Notes: generated by a model from the sequence alone, not told the origin. A stretch of 64,000 nucleotides of DNA from Helianthus annuus (GCF_002127325.2 NC_035447.2:25601780-25665779), one strand, 5' to 3'; positions 1 to 11,580 are shown, counted from the stretch's first letter. Made by a program: numbers and translations.

Positions 1-252
1 AGTGGTTGCAGATGTTGAGATTGGATTGTGATCCCATCTAAATGGTCGCAAAATACGCTACCGAATTTTATTTAGAATTTTATTTATTTTTTACTAAGTT
101 TCTGGGACTAAAGTAATCGCAAACTTTGCAACCAGCTTGTGATTAACATCTGACAGTCACAAAATACGTCAGGATTTGTGGTGGTTGTTGATTTTGCAAC
201 CGTTTTCTCGATCTCGCAAATGTTAGCTTGTGTTATAGCAGTTTACGTAGTG
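1..252 (+). mobile_element. 3' terminal part of a CACTA-like (En/Spm) DNA transposon
   Basis: The segment ends in ACTGCT-poor sequence finishing GTTTACGTAGTG, the complement of a CACTACGTAAAC start, which is the form of a CACTA terminal inverted repeat. Short GGTTGC / GCAACC-type motifs in both orientations lie within the last 250 bp, as is usual for subterminal regions of this superfamily. The other end lies outside the window, so neither the 3-bp TSD nor coding capacity can be checked. No transposase is visible. Confidence 0.5.
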
Positions 253-1203
253 TATAAAGAGTACAATTATTAAAAGTCGTAGACAAATAAATAACAGAAA
301 TCGTAGACAAATAAAGAATGTAATAGAAGTAACAGAACAAATGTAATATTGGAGTATTAAGGTATGTAGTAAAAGATGTTTCTCCTCAAAGGATTAAAGG
401 TTGTAGTTCCACACAGGATATTGATGTAGTTTTACGAGTAGGTTTGATGCTTATATGAGTTGGACATAATAAAAGTTGTTAAAAACATATTCTAATTAAA
501 TATTGTATAGATTATCAAATTACTTATTATTATGTGTAACATTTAGCCTAAGGCCATAAATAGTATGTTTATTAATTATTATAGTTAAGTCGTTTTCTTA
601 TTTTTAAACTTGTTATGATAATTAATTTTGAGTTTATTATGTTTTTCTTTTATAAATTTTAAAATACAATATTTTATAGAATTTCGAATACGCTATTGCG
701 ACGTGCCTGTTGTTTATTATGTCTCGAAATAACTTTTTTTTCAACCGAGTTGTAAATTTTTGCTATTACGACGTGCCTTATATACTTTTTCATAGCTATC
801 TCACACTTAGGTTTTTTTTTTAAATTGACGTTGTTTACTATTTCGTTATTGTAATAATATAAAATACTGCTTTATAAAAAGTTGAATATACCGTTGAAAG
901 TTTAGTTCAAAATCAAACGACCCAAATACAATTGATTTGTTTTCTTTACAATGACAAACTTAATTGTTACCTCCTGAACAACTTCGGAAGCGGTATCAAT
1001 ATTGGTTTTTATGTTTCCGGTATAAATTAAGTTGTATTCGCAACAGAGTATCTTTTCGATATCCTAATCTATAGAGTGTCGGTACCATGACGAACTGAAC
1101 TGATGCTGATATCAACAATACGTTGATTTCGACCGAACAACAACAGTATCGACATCAGCACTATCGCAATCATTACTGATATTCGGTTTTCGATCAATGT
1201 AAA
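253..1203. other. AT-rich stretch without recognised feature
   Basis: No reading frame of note and no paired termini are seen. It separates the CACTA-like end from the solo LTR. The last five bases (GTAAA, 1199-1203) are the left copy of the solo LTR's target-site duplication. Confidence 0.5.
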
Positions 1204-2606
1204 TGTCACACCCTTTTCTATGGCGAAAGCACGAGGTGTGGTCCTAAAAGGTTCTCATTGCATACGATAGGTAAACATACTACATGAATGTAAAACAACT
1301 ACACATTGCCATTGATAGTTAATATTCAAAACAAAAGTTTGGTTTAAAGTTTACATCACACATAAGATAATCGTTTGAAAAGTCTACAACTTCATTTCAA
1401 AAACAAATATCAAGGTTTTGTTCATTATATCTCCACAAGGAAGTGGGATATAACGAGCAAATCCTACAAAAGTGGCATTGGAGCCTCGACATATAACAAC
1501 TTGAAACACAAACGACATCCTTGAGCAAAGAGAAAGCGCACGTACATCCATTTAGTTCCCTAGAATACATGTAAGTTTTAGAAAATTGTCAACATAAGTT
1601 GGTGTGAATTCATGCAGTTTTGTGTAAAACATTTAAGTATTTGTTGTAAGAATCATGGTATGTCATTGTACTTGAAAAAGTATTCTGTAAATGTAAGGAA
1701 ATCGAGTTCGCTAATGGTTTGCAAGGCCATTAACATGTGTAACGACATAGGAAGCATCCAAACTATAGGCATTTTACTTGTCGGTTCACGACTAGAGACA
1801 CAAAAGCACTCTCGGTAACAAAGTGGCCAAGAGTGTGGCTGCCTGAAACCCATTAGATCTAACCTTTTGTTCCACGGTCTAAGTATCACGTTGATTAATG
1901 GTGCTTAAGTCTCACCCTATTGGTGACATGATCTATAGTATCATTCCTTAGTTTTGTTTCTACATACCACAGTACATGTGTTTTCCCCAAGTTTAGAAAA
2001 TAAGAAAATGTTTAAAAGTGGGGACATGAACTCACTGTTTTGCGTATCTTGCATCGTAAACTTCACCGGCTTTGTCGTGTAGGCGTCGCAACCTATAAGT
2101 ATTCTATGTGCTTAATCACTAGACTTGTAACATACTATGTACAAGTCACCATCTTAAGTTTATGTATTTGTATGGTGTATGTTCATCATTTGTGAGGGTC
2201 GCGCCCTTGTTTGTCGAGCCTCGCCCGTTCGTCGGGTTCTTGTATTTTGAATTTGTATTGCTCTCTTGTAAAATATATATTTTACTTCCCAAAAATATAT
2301 ATTTATTTATGTAATATGAGAATATCAAGTGTTAAAAATAATCTATTTTTTAACTTGTTCAAAATATGTTACTTATATTATTTTTCGAAAATAAATATAA
2401 CTATTTTGTTAAATAATATTTCCAATATTATTTTTGTGGAAGTATACTTAGGAAAGTATACTTGTATTTTTATGTAAATACTTGTGTATTTTACATTATT
2501 TGCGAAAAATCAATACTTTGATTTTTAATACTTTCCAGAATTATATTTCTTAAAAATAATATATTTTTAAGACTTGTGTGAAATATACATATTTTGTTAT
2601 ACTTGT

Positions 2607-2609
<3 letters not shown>

Positions 2610-2643
<34 letters not shown>
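2610..2643. repeat. (TA)n microsatellite
   Basis: Uninterrupted TA dinucleotide tract inside the solo LTR. Confidence 0.95.
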
Positions 2644-2646
<3 letters not shown>

Positions 2647-2949
2647 TTTATTATTTTCCGATTTTTGTATAATTCTCATTACTTGGTAATAGTTATATAT
2701 ATTTGTCCAAATATATATTTAAGTCCAAAATTGTCCATAAATTGTCCAAGTCCAAAATGTGTTAAGGAATATATTTATATAAATATATTTTCTTGTATTT
2801 GTCCATATACCCTTTCATGGGTTATTTGTTATGTATTTTTATGTGTATTTTGTTGGTGATACTCCTTGGGAGTATTTAGTGTATTTTCATGATCCTAATA
2901 CACTACTACATATAATACATATAATATACACTTAGCACAAAATTTGGTG

Positions 2950-2954
<5 letters not shown>

Positions 2955-2992
<38 letters not shown>
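2955..2992. repeat. (TA)n microsatellite
   Basis: Second uninterrupted TA tract inside the solo LTR. No transposon ends adjoin it, unlike the TA tracts near 9.5 and 11.8 kb. Confidence 0.95.
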
Positions 2993-2999
<7 letters not shown>

Positions 3000-5375
3000 C
3001 CTAAAAGTATACATACTTAATATTGATTTTTAACTTGAAGAAATCCTTATTTCTTAGCTTGTAATTTTGTACAAAAATTAGGAAACCTTGATAAATATTT
3101 TTAGGTGAATTTTTGGGGAATAAGTTTCATCAAAACTATATTTTTCTAAGTGTCAAAATTTTATAAAAATTTTGACATAGTTTCCCCTAAAAATGGAGGT
3201 TTCACATGTTTTCAAAACATGTGTTTATTTTCTTTTCATCACCAAAAATCAATTTACACAATTTTCACAAGTAACATATACTAATTTCATCATGTGAAAC
3301 CTTATGATGAACTTGATTTTTGTTAAAAATGTGTAGTCTTTTAGATCTACACTTTACATACACCATTCTTTCAAAATCAAGTGTTCTTGTTAATTTCAAA
3401 CAAACTTTTTATGAAACTTTATCTTACTAACTAAACCATCCATGAGTTTTAGGGTTTCAAAGTCTTGAAAAATATATTCTAAAATCATTTTTATGCTCAT
3501 TTAAAAGATCTTTATGTTCATCATCAAGTTTCATCATGGATCTTTCAAGATCCATGCTTAACATACTTGAATCTTTCACAAGTAAGCTTCTTGATGAACT
3601 TTTTACAAACTTTTCATGGAGTTTAGTTTCATAAGTTAACCATACTTAAACTTAGTTACTTCAAGAACACAAGAACATACTTTAAAAATCATTTTCAAGT
3701 TCACATAAAGGTTTTTCAAGTTCATCTTCAAGTTTAACCATAGATCTTTCAAAATCCATGCTTAAACTTGTTAGATCTAAGCTTCTAACAAGTTTTAACA
3801 TGATAGATCTAAACATAAACACAAGATTAACAACAACAACTTTATAACATACATCAAACATCACTAAAAACACTTGTTCTTCTTTAGATTATGTTAGATC
3901 TTCATATCTTCATCCTTTAAAGTTTAGTTTCTTAGATGGTGTAACTTGTACATAACACTAACATGAAGTAAAATAGAGTTTAGCATGCTTACTACTAGCT
4001 CTAGTGGCTAGGGAAGTGGCACAAACAAGATGAAGATGAAGAATGAAGAAGATGGGTGGTTAAAAGCTCCTCCAAGTGGTCCTTAAGCTTCCTTTGCTTC
4101 ACACCTTCTTAGATCATCTTCTTACACCATAATATAACCTTGGATTGTTTGGTTGATGATCGAAAATGAGGATGTGTAGGTGATGGTGGTTGGCCGTAGG
4201 TAAGAAGAAGAGAGGAGAAGATGGGGTTTTGAATATGAGAATGATGATAATGGATGAAGTCTTATGGTTCTTAGTCTTTTTATCCTCCAACACTTAGTTA
4301 CACAAAGGTTTTTATGCTTAATATCTTGGAAACATTTGAAATATTATAATCAAAAGTTGTGGGGCAATGTTGGGCCGGTTTCCAAAGGAGGGGGGTTATG
4401 TGTAAATTTTTGGAAGTTGTGGGTGGAAAGTGTAAAGTAGAAGGTTTATGTAATATTAAGTGTGTTTATGTGTTTTTTTATGATTTTTAAGGTGTTTTAT
4501 CACCAATACTAGCTTTATATCATAAAAACAATGTTTTTGGTCTAGTTTTGATGTTTTGGGTAGTGTCCGGTTATTTGTTCGGTTATCAGTTCGTTAAATT
4601 GCTAAATTGCACAGTTTTACTAGGTATGAAGCACCTTTTGTGACAGTTTTCATTCCCGACACTTTACAAGTTATTTTGGACACTAAAATATCAATTCTGC
4701 ATATTATTTCAGTGTTTAAATGTTGTTTTATTGATGAATTATTCAGAAGAATTCAGCATTTAAAGTGAGTTTCGGGTGTCTTTTAGTGCTTGTTTTTGCT
4801 TCCTGAAAGTGTATATGTTAATCCTTGTACCCACACTTGGGTTTTAATGTATTTTTAATGCTGAACCTACTCCTAGGTCCTAAATCTATTGTCTGGTTAT
4901 GTTCTGCAGAAATGCTGACACAGCTTGTCTTACCGGTGAGTTTACTAGTCTTTCTGACGCAACGCTTTATGTAATGCACAATGCGATATTTAAGGTATAA
5001 AACATGCATGAATTCATATGTAAAGCAAGTAAGCACATAATGTTGACGTTTAAGCACATAATTGCAGGAAATAAATAATTAGTAAAATAGTACGGAAATT
5101 ACCGGTTTTGTGTCAGTTGTCACAGTAAAACACGTGTCGATATCTTTTTGAGCATACCATGATTTTTTTTTTTTTGGATTTTATCTTTCATTTGTGATAC
5201 TAAGCGTTTTACCGAACCAATACCTTAATGAACCAATATGATACCGAACAAACTGTCACCGCAACACATGAAAAATTCGAGTGATTACTTTAATTGAACC
5301 ACTTAAATCAAATAGTAAAGTATATTACCAAATTAAATACAAATTTAAAAGAAAAAAGTGCCTTACCTAATTTTG

Positions 5376-5513
5376 TATTTCATTAATCGTTCAACAAATT
5401 CATGAAAGTAAAATTAATTTTTCTCTGAAGTTTCGATTAATACCTATTTCATTAATAGTTCAACAAATTCATGAAAGTAAAATTAATTTTTCTCTGAAGT
5501 TTCGATTAATACC
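5376..5513. repeat. 69-bp tandem duplication (two copies)
   Basis: Copies 5376-5444 and 5445-5513 are the same 69-bp unit, beginning TATTTCATTAAT and ending GATTAATACC, with one visible substitution (ATCGTT against ATAGTT). It lies in AT-rich non-coding DNA right of the solo LTR. Confidence 0.9.
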
Positions 5514-5670
5514 ATTAGATGTTGTGGGGTTTCTATGAATTATATTTAAATATTTTACACTAGCTCATCTGTGATCTATGAATTTCTGATCATAGAAATA
5601 TAAAACAAATTTGGAGCTGTGAAATGTTTATCTTATATTTTTATTTTTATCTTTATTGTTTACTATGATT

Positions 5671-6209
5671 GTGTGAGGTTCATTGGGGAACACTAAAAAA
5701 GTGGGGAACAACGGGGAACCGACTCAAACGAACTCCGATTGGACTCATTCCAGCGGCGTTGGAACCGGCTCGTCGAACCCTAACTAGGATCTTTTAACCC
5801 TGAACCCTAAATCAAAACCCCTAAACCCTAAATATATTAGGGTTTGGCTTTTAGGGTTTTTCTTTAGGGTTTAGCTTTAGGGTTTAGATTTAGGGTTTAT
5901 GGTTTAGCTTTAGGGTTTAGGGTTTAGCTTTAGGGTTTAGCTTTAGGGTTTAGCTTAGGGTTTAGCCTTTAGGGTTTAGCTTTTAGGGTTTATAGTTTAG
6001 ATTTTACGATTTAGCTTAGGTTTTAGCCTTATTTTTTAGCTTTAGGGTTTAGAGTTTAGGAGTTTGGATTTAGGGTTTAGGGTTAAGAGATCTTAGTTAG
6101 GGTTCGACAAGCCGGTTCCAACGCCGCTGGAATGAGTCCAATCGGAGTTCGTTTGGGTCGGTTCCCCGTTGTTCCCCACTTTTTTAGTGTTCCCCAATGA
6201 ACCTTCCCC
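5671..6209. mobile_element. Mutator-like foldback MITE with telomere-like core
   Basis: The ends are inverted repeats of about 120 bp that match almost throughout; the left arm reads GGTTCATTGGGGAACACT and the right arm is its complement, ending ...CCAATGAACC. The element is flanked by the perfect 10-bp repeat TACTATGATT (5661-5670 and 6210-6219), which fits the 9-11 bp duplications of Mutator-like transposons. It is 539 bp long with no coding capacity. The outermost ten bases of each arm match only partly, so the exact end could shift by a few bases. The centre is made of TTTAGGG-like repeats (separate entry). Confidence 0.8.
5796..6085. repeat. Degenerate plant telomere-like repeats (CCCTAAA / TTTAGGG)
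   Basis: The left part carries CCCTAAA-type units and the rest TTTAGGG-type units, changing orientation near 5832. Many units are stretched to the form TTTAGGGTTTAGC. It is enclosed by the two arms of the Mutator-like foldback element, so it is an internal part of a transposon and not a chromosome end. Confidence 0.85.
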
Positions 6210-6293
6210 TACTATGATTTAGAGGTGTGATTTGCCCTTTGTTTTATTGTTTATCTTACTGGTTCATTGAAGTTAATAGTTTAAAATAACACC

Positions 6294-6618
6294 TTAGGGT
6301 GAAAGGGGTGTATTGGTGTATCCCTCATGATATGGGAGGAAATTTCGATTGAGGTGTCATGTCAATTTTTCTCTCTTACACTACTCTTACCCAAAAAAAC
6401 ATAAAGGGTGGTTTCACTCAAAACATTTAAAAAATAAGAAAATCGATGATTGGTTGAAAAGAGTAGATCCCACTATTATTGAACTCTCTCTCCCCTTCCC
6501 CTCTTCTTCCCCTATGCAGCAAACACTCACCGATGCGGTGGTTAGGGTCGGCGACGGTGTTGCCGCGTGGCAAACCCATTCACTGATGCCTTCTCCGCAC
6601 CCACCCCGTTCACCCTAA
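6294..6618. mobile_element. Small MITE with TTAGGGTGAAAGGGGTG ends
   Basis: The left end TTAGGGTGAAAGGGGTG is mirrored by CACCCCGTTCACCCTAA at the right end (16 of 17 bases pair). The body holds CT-rich and GC-rich stretches. An 89-codon frame at 6349-6618 runs across the body and into the right repeat and is not a credible gene. The flanks do not give a clear duplication (only a weak 8-bp match), so the superfamily is left open between hAT and Harbinger. Confidence 0.5.
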
Positions 6619-6812
6619 ATATCATTACTCTATTAGCCTTTTTAGTATTTATAATTTACTAAATTAATTTATTAGGCATGACCATACAACCTTTCTAAAT
6701 AATAGTTGTTCCATTATTTATACATTAAATTTGGCAGTGATTTTAATTTATCATAAACCACCCCATTATTATATATATATCAAATGATATCAATGGTTTG
6801 CTACGGTAGTTT

Positions 6813-7113
6813 TATGGGTTGTTTGTGTAACTCTTAATAAGACTCTTAATGGTTTAGAAGCCCTCTCGTTCAGCACTTAATGGTTCACACTATTTGTTTC
6901 ACGAGCAAATGTCTGAATGATTCGAACATTTGCCTCTGAATGGTTAAGCATTATATTGAGTCTGAATGATTATGACCTCTAATCTGAATTGGTCGGACAT
7001 TTGCCTTTGAACGGTTAAGCATTATATTGGCTCTTAATGGTTTAACACTTAAAGGTTCAGACTTCTTACTGGTTCAGCACTTAACTATTCAGAAGTTACC
7101 AAACAACCCCTTA
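6813..7113. mobile_element. hAT-like MITE with GGGTTGTTTG ends
   Basis: The left end reads GGGTTGTTTGTGTAACT and the right end AGTTACCAAACAACCCC, an imperfect inverted pair. Between them the motif CTGAATGGTTnAG and its variants recur about ten times. This is the layout of a common short non-autonomous element of eudicots, which I place with hAT from memory. A clean 8-bp duplication was not found. Confidence 0.55.
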
Positions 7114-7439
7114 GTCAAATTCTTTTTATCTATTTATTTTTCTTTTAGGTTTTGTTTATTTTTCCTTTTATTCTTTTTTTAAGAGTAAATTACAAAAGTC
7201 GTCGTTTATGTTGCCACTATATTGCAAACTGTGTCCTTTGTCTTCAAAAACTACAAAAAACGTACTCGATGTTTGTCAATCCATGCATGTTATGTCCTTT
7301 ACCCCTAACTCAGTTAGATTTCATGGTTAAATAAGGGTAGATTCGTAAATTTTTCTCATTTATTTAAAATCTATTTAATAAACAAAACAAAAAAAGAATT
7401 TTGAAGTAATAAAAATTTATGAACAGATAATTCCGCTCC

Positions 7440-7660
7440 TCTCTCAACTCTTTTTCTCTCTCTCTCTTTTAACTCTCTCTCTAGTTTCTATTCTCACCAC
7501 CACCCACCCTACCACCACCATTACCACCCACCGGCCATCACCACCGCCTAACCTCCCCGACCATCACCACCTTCCCCCACAACCATCAGCACCTTCCCTC
7601 ACCACACTACCACCACCACCTACCCACCACCACACCATCCACCCCACACAACCTAAAACC
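7440..7660. repeat. Low-complexity (CT)n and (ACC)n tracts
   Basis: CTCTCT runs are followed by CCACCACC-type repeats inside the Pack-MULE-like element. This resembles a captured 5' untranslated region or simple-sequence growth. The short frames predicted here are composition artefacts. Confidence 0.7.
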
Positions 7661-7721
7661 CTTAAGAATCCTTAAACCACCATCAGATCTGTGACGAAAG
7701 GTTAACACCCATGGATATTTG

Positions 7722-8093
7722 TCATACTGTTCCAATCGACCCATTAAACCTGTTTTGACTAAGATCCAAATGAGAAAGCGTCTCGAGCCTTGAAACAAAA
7801 TTTACAATCAGACCCTCAAAATTGTTGTTCATCATGTAGAGTTCACTGAGCTGTTTAAGCTCGAAGATTTTTTCAGGAATCCGACCTTCTAGATTATTAC
7901 CACCGATCGAAAGGCGTTGAAGGAAAGAAATTTTTGAGATTTCTACAGGGATGGTGTCGGAGAGTTGGTTTTGCCCAAGTTCTAACAACAACAAACTAGT
8001 TAATTTTCTAATTTCTTGTAGGCGTCCAAATGATTGAGGGATGTTTGCGCTCGATTCCAAGTGACCAGATCTGCGAGAGGGTTTAACAACCAT
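7722..8093 (-). pseudogene. Captured fragment of a leucine-rich-repeat protein (receptor-like)
   Basis: A 123-residue minus-strand frame contains about four consecutive plant-type LRR units. Visible repeat cores are LLLLELGQNQLSDTIP, LQRLSIGGNNLEGRIP, LSELYMMNNNFEGLI and LSHLDLSQNRFNGSI, each matching LxxLxLxxNxLxGxIP. LRRs of this class form the extracellular domain of receptor-like kinases and receptor-like proteins. There is no signal peptide, membrane segment or kinase domain, and the open frame ends inside the transposon. The start is arbitrary because the fragment was captured mid-gene. It lies wholly between the inverted repeats of the Pack-MULE-like element, so it is not a functioning receptor gene. 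Which LRR family supplied it cannot be told here. Confidence 0.75.
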
Positions 8094-8592
8094 GGATGTT
8101 TGGACTCAGTTCCAGGTTTCAGCAAAGATTTGAACTAGTCGGCGACATATCCGGCGACGACAACCACATGGTTTCGTTCTTAGGTTAGATCTGTTGAATA
8201 TGGTGGCTGATTCAGTCACCCCTTTTCTCGGGCCTATTGTTTGTGTTAGATCGAAGAAGTTAGATGGATATTGTAGGTGGTAAATTAGATTGCAGAAGAG
8301 AAAGAGATAGTACTCTGTTATTAATTCTTTTTTGTTTTAGTTGTATATGTATAATATAGTTTTGTATTTTAATATATATAATAATAGGTAAGGGTACTTT
8401 AGTAATTTCATAAGCATTGGGTCTATTTGGTCTGATTAAACCATGAAATTAACTGAGTTAGAGCTAAAAGACATAATGTGCAATAGTTTGCAGATATCCA
8501 GTACGTTTTTTGTACTTCTTGAAGACAAATTACACACTTTACAATCTGGTGTCAACATAAAAGTCGACTTTTGTAATTTACTCTTCTTTTAA

Positions 8593-8890
8593 TTCGTTTA
8601 CTTTCTGTCAACTTCCTTTTCAATTATTTTCTTTTAGATTTTCTCTTTTCTTTTTTTACGTAAGTTTTAACTAATATTATACAGTAATGAAACAAACATG
8701 ATCGATACTAACCGGCCGTCAATTTTAGTACCGATATTTGTTTTTTTGTTTTCGATCGATATAAAACACATTTCTATATCCTTTTTCACGACTTTAATTT
8801 TATTTGTTTCTCTGTCGGTTTTTATAGCGAGTGTCGGTAGTGTAACGAACCAACCCGATACTGGCTGAATTTCTGCCACGTAGATTTACA
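8593..8890. other. Unremarkable spacer
   Basis: T-rich then mixed sequence between two Mutator-like elements. No gene, repeat or terminus is recognised. Confidence 0.4.
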
Positions 8891-9089
8891 TATTTTTAAG
8901 AAAAAATTGCATCCAAACTGCACTTGGTACCTTTCGCTATAAAATCGGCAAAAAAACAACCTTTACGTTCATGTTTTGCTACAGATTTAACCTTTACCAC
9001 TAATGTCGTCTAAAAACTCAGTTAAACACCCCTCACATGCAAAGCATGTGAGGGTATTATTGTCATTTCAGATCCTTGTTATACATAGC

Positions 9090-9124
<35 letters not shown>

Positions 9125-9509
9125 GGGCCAGGATCATTTCAGAACCATAAATATTTACAGAACTCGCAGAACTCCTAATAAACAATCTTTTTATTTATAT
9201 ATTTTTATGTTTAGGATAATTTTATCATTTATTATGTGTATTTTTACAATTACATACATCATTATTTATATGTAATTTTTTAATTACACATACGTAAACT
9301 AGTTTTTTACATATATGTAATTAGTTATGACACATATATATAATTTTGGCAATTAAACATATGTAAACTACTTTTAACATTTATGTAATCAAAAAAATAC
9401 ATATAATAGATGATAAAAAGATCCTAAATACAAAACTTATCTATAAAATGATTGTTTATTAGGAGTTCTGAAAGTTCTGTAGTTATTTAAAGTTCTGAAA
9501 TGAACTCAA

Positions 9510-9511
<2 letters not shown>
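9125..9511. mobile_element. MITE inserted in a TA microsatellite (Micron-like)
   Basis: The ends, just inside (TA)n on both sides, are inverted copies sharing TTCATTTCAGAAC, ACAGAACT and AGAACTCCTAATAAACAATC. It is 387 bp long and AT-rich, with no coding capacity. TA-microsatellite-targeting MITEs are known in plants (the rice Micron elements are the named precedent). Whether this is related by descent cannot be told. Confidence 0.65.

Positions 9512-9566
<55 letters not shown>
9512..9566. repeat. (TA)n microsatellite between two nested elements
   Basis: An essentially pure TA tract. The left Micron-like element ends at its left side and the 2.2-kb element starts at its right side. Confidence 0.9.
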
Positions 9567-9568
<2 letters not shown>

Positions 9569-9924
9569 AGACCGCTAAAATGAAAACCACCTCCAGTTGT
9601 AAGAACTGCGCGAACCACTTTCTAGCCATTAGATCAAGATGATGGATGGATGAGATTAAAAGTATTTAAAAATAATATAAAGTAGTTTTTGTCTTATTAT
9701 GTCTTTAATATTTTAATTGAAAAAGGTATTTAAGTAAAATTACTTTTTTTGTCTTTTTATATATATTATATTTAATTGCATTTTTGTCCTATTCATTAAT
9801 TATTTTTTATTACTTTTATTTTTTAAACATAATTTCTTTATTAAAAACATTTTTAAATTCAGATTTTTTTTAAAAGATTTTTATACTTTTTACAATTTAA
9901 GTTTTACGTTAAGCTTTTTACATT

Positions 9925-10420
9925 TTACGTTTTTTTGACGCGCCGTTTTTAACGCCGTTTTTTAACGCGCCGTTTTTCAAGCTTCGTTTTTTACGCGCCG
10001 TTTTTTTAAGACGTTGTTTTTTCTAAATCTGCGTTTTTTTAACACGCCGTTTTTCCGAAGTTTTTTAACGCGCCGTTTTTCCGAAGTTTTTTAATGCGCC
10101 GTTTTTTACGTGTTTTTACGCGCCGTTTTTTTAAAACGCGCCGTTTCTCCACGTTTTTTAACGCGCCGATTTTTTACACGCCGTTTTAAATGCGCCGTTT
10201 TTTTCACTTTTTTTGACGCGCCCCTTTTGTACACTTTTTACGTTTTATGTTAAAAATTTTAAACTTTTTACGTTTTACGTTTTACGTAAAAGTTTTTACG
10301 TTTTACGTTAAAATTTTTACGTTTTACGTAAAACTTTTTACGTTTTATGTTTTACGTAAAACTTTACGTTTTACGTTAAAAAGTTTACGATTTACGTTAA
10401 AAAGTTTACGGTTTAACTTT
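9925..10420. repeat. Array of ACGCGCCGTTTTT and TTTTACG units
   Basis: From about 9936 to 10220 the motif ACGCGCCG followed by a T run recurs about a dozen times at irregular 15-35 bp spacing. From about 10225 to 10415 it passes into repeats of TTTTACG with palindromic TTTTACGTAAAA junctions. A frame through it (10247-10546) gives a repetitive Phe-Thr-rich peptide, which is an artefact of the repeat. Confidence 0.85.
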
Positions 10421-10615
10421 TTTTTTTTTACAAAAACTTTTTTACGCAAAAACGAACGCACACAGAAATCGCAAACTCGGGAAATGTCTCAGATATATCG
10501 TTATCATCATCGACTAGGGGGGAAATTAAAAAAGCAACGACATTAAAACAAAGTCAATCTCGAAAAAAACGGGGTTTGGTTCAGATTATTATCCGATAAT
10601 CAAGAGGCTGCAAAA

Positions 10616-11580
10616 GTGGGGTTGCAGGTTCAAAAAACCTACCCTCCGCCGTCCTTGCCGCGCCATCGTCATCAAAATCTACGTTTGTTTTTTCTTTTTT
10701 TTTTCATCATCGCCACCCAATCGATCGTATTAAAACCCACATATTCAAAGATCACAAATCAAAACCCTCAACAGATCACAACCCACTTCAACCACTATTT
10801 TTTTACAAACCCACCAAAATAATCAAAACCCACCAAACTTCAAGCAGAAAAAAACCCAAACTTTTGGAATCAAAGAACCCCAATCAAGAACACCAACCAC
10901 CTCCCACCACAATCAAAGAACCCCAATCAAGAATCACAAAAACCCAAAATTCAAGAACACCAATCGTCAGTATCACAGTCGCACCACCATCATTCGCCGC
11001 CACCACCTCCCACCACCGTCTTCCGCCGCCGACCAACCTCCCACCAATCATCAGTATCACAGTCGCACCACCATCAAAAAACACAAATAAAGAATCCCAA
11101 AACCAACATAATCAGAATCAAAGAATCAAAGCATACCAAACCAACATAGTCAGAATCAAAGAAACCCCAAACCCAATCAACCCCCAACATACCAAAAAAA
11201 CCCAGCAAGGCCGCAAAAGAGTGACCGGAGAGATGGTGCTGAACGGTGGCGGAGGAGACGGTGACGGTGGCGGATGAGACGGCGGCGACGGCGACCAAGG
11301 TTTTATCAGATCTGAGCAAAACCCCCCAAAAGTTTGACGGTGAAACGATGAGAGAGAGAGCCCCAAGGTTTTATCAGATCTGAGCAAGGTAACTGCCATC
11401 GTTGAGGGTGTTTGACTGTGGTGGTTGTTGGTAATCGGCGGAGGGGGACGCTTCTGCCGGAGAAACAACGGGGGTCAAAGACAAACGGAGTGTGTGGGTG
11501 TGGTGCCAGTGGTGAGAAATGAAGAGAGAGTTTCATAAAGTGAAGACTTATGAAGATGAAGATCTCTGAAGATCTCAGAG
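10616..11580. other. ACC/CAA-rich interior of the 2.2-kb element, no gene recognised
   Basis: Several overlapping frames occur on both strands (for example 10864-11277 plus, 11118-11468 minus), all strongly biased to Pro, His, Thr and Asn or to Gly and Val. Repeated phrases such as GATCTGAGCAA and AGAGAGAGAG resemble decayed 5' leader sequence of a captured gene. No conserved domain can be named. Confidence 0.4.

Larger units (their letters stand above)
1204..5124 (+). mobile_element. Large solo LTR (about 3.9 kb), gypsy-type termini
   Basis: It starts TGTCACACCC and ends GTTGTCACA, the TG...CA form of LTR ends. It is flanked by the perfect 5-bp duplication GTAAA (1199-1203 and 5125-5129). 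No primer-binding site follows the right end and no internal coding domain is present, so this is a single LTR left by unequal recombination, not a full element. TGTCACACCC starts are common among Ty3-gypsy LTRs of composites (family knowledge, from memory). The LTR is AT-rich and contains two long (TA)n tracts. At 3,921 bp it is far longer than the other LTRs in the window (361-1,350 bp). Direction is assigned from the TGTCACACC start. Confidence 0.8.
7183..8583. mobile_element. Pack-MULE-like element carrying an LRR gene fragment
   Basis: Left end GAGTAAATTACAAAAGTCG pairs with right end CGACTTTTGTAATTTACTC. The inverted similarity continues with gaps for about 150 bp inward on both sides (for example a conserved stretch around ACGTACT and AACTCAGTTA). 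Nine bases flank each side, TTTTTTTAA on the left and TTCTTTTAA on the right, matching at eight of nine, as expected for an old Mutator-like duplication. No transposase is present. The interior holds CT- and ACC-rich repeats and a minus-strand leucine-rich-repeat fragment, which is what defines a Pack-MULE. Confidence 0.7.

Noticed and set aside
2491..2859. Frames across the TA tract giving (IY)n peptides
   Set aside because: They are products of the dinucleotide repeat and have no protein features.
5796..6085. True telomere or chromosome end
   Set aside because: The repeats are degenerate, change orientation and lie between inverted arms with a target-site duplication, so they are transposon cargo.
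10884..11536. Gly/Val-rich and Pro/His-rich frames on the minus strand
   Set aside because: Compositional artefacts of ACC-rich DNA, overlapping in several phases with no conserved domain.
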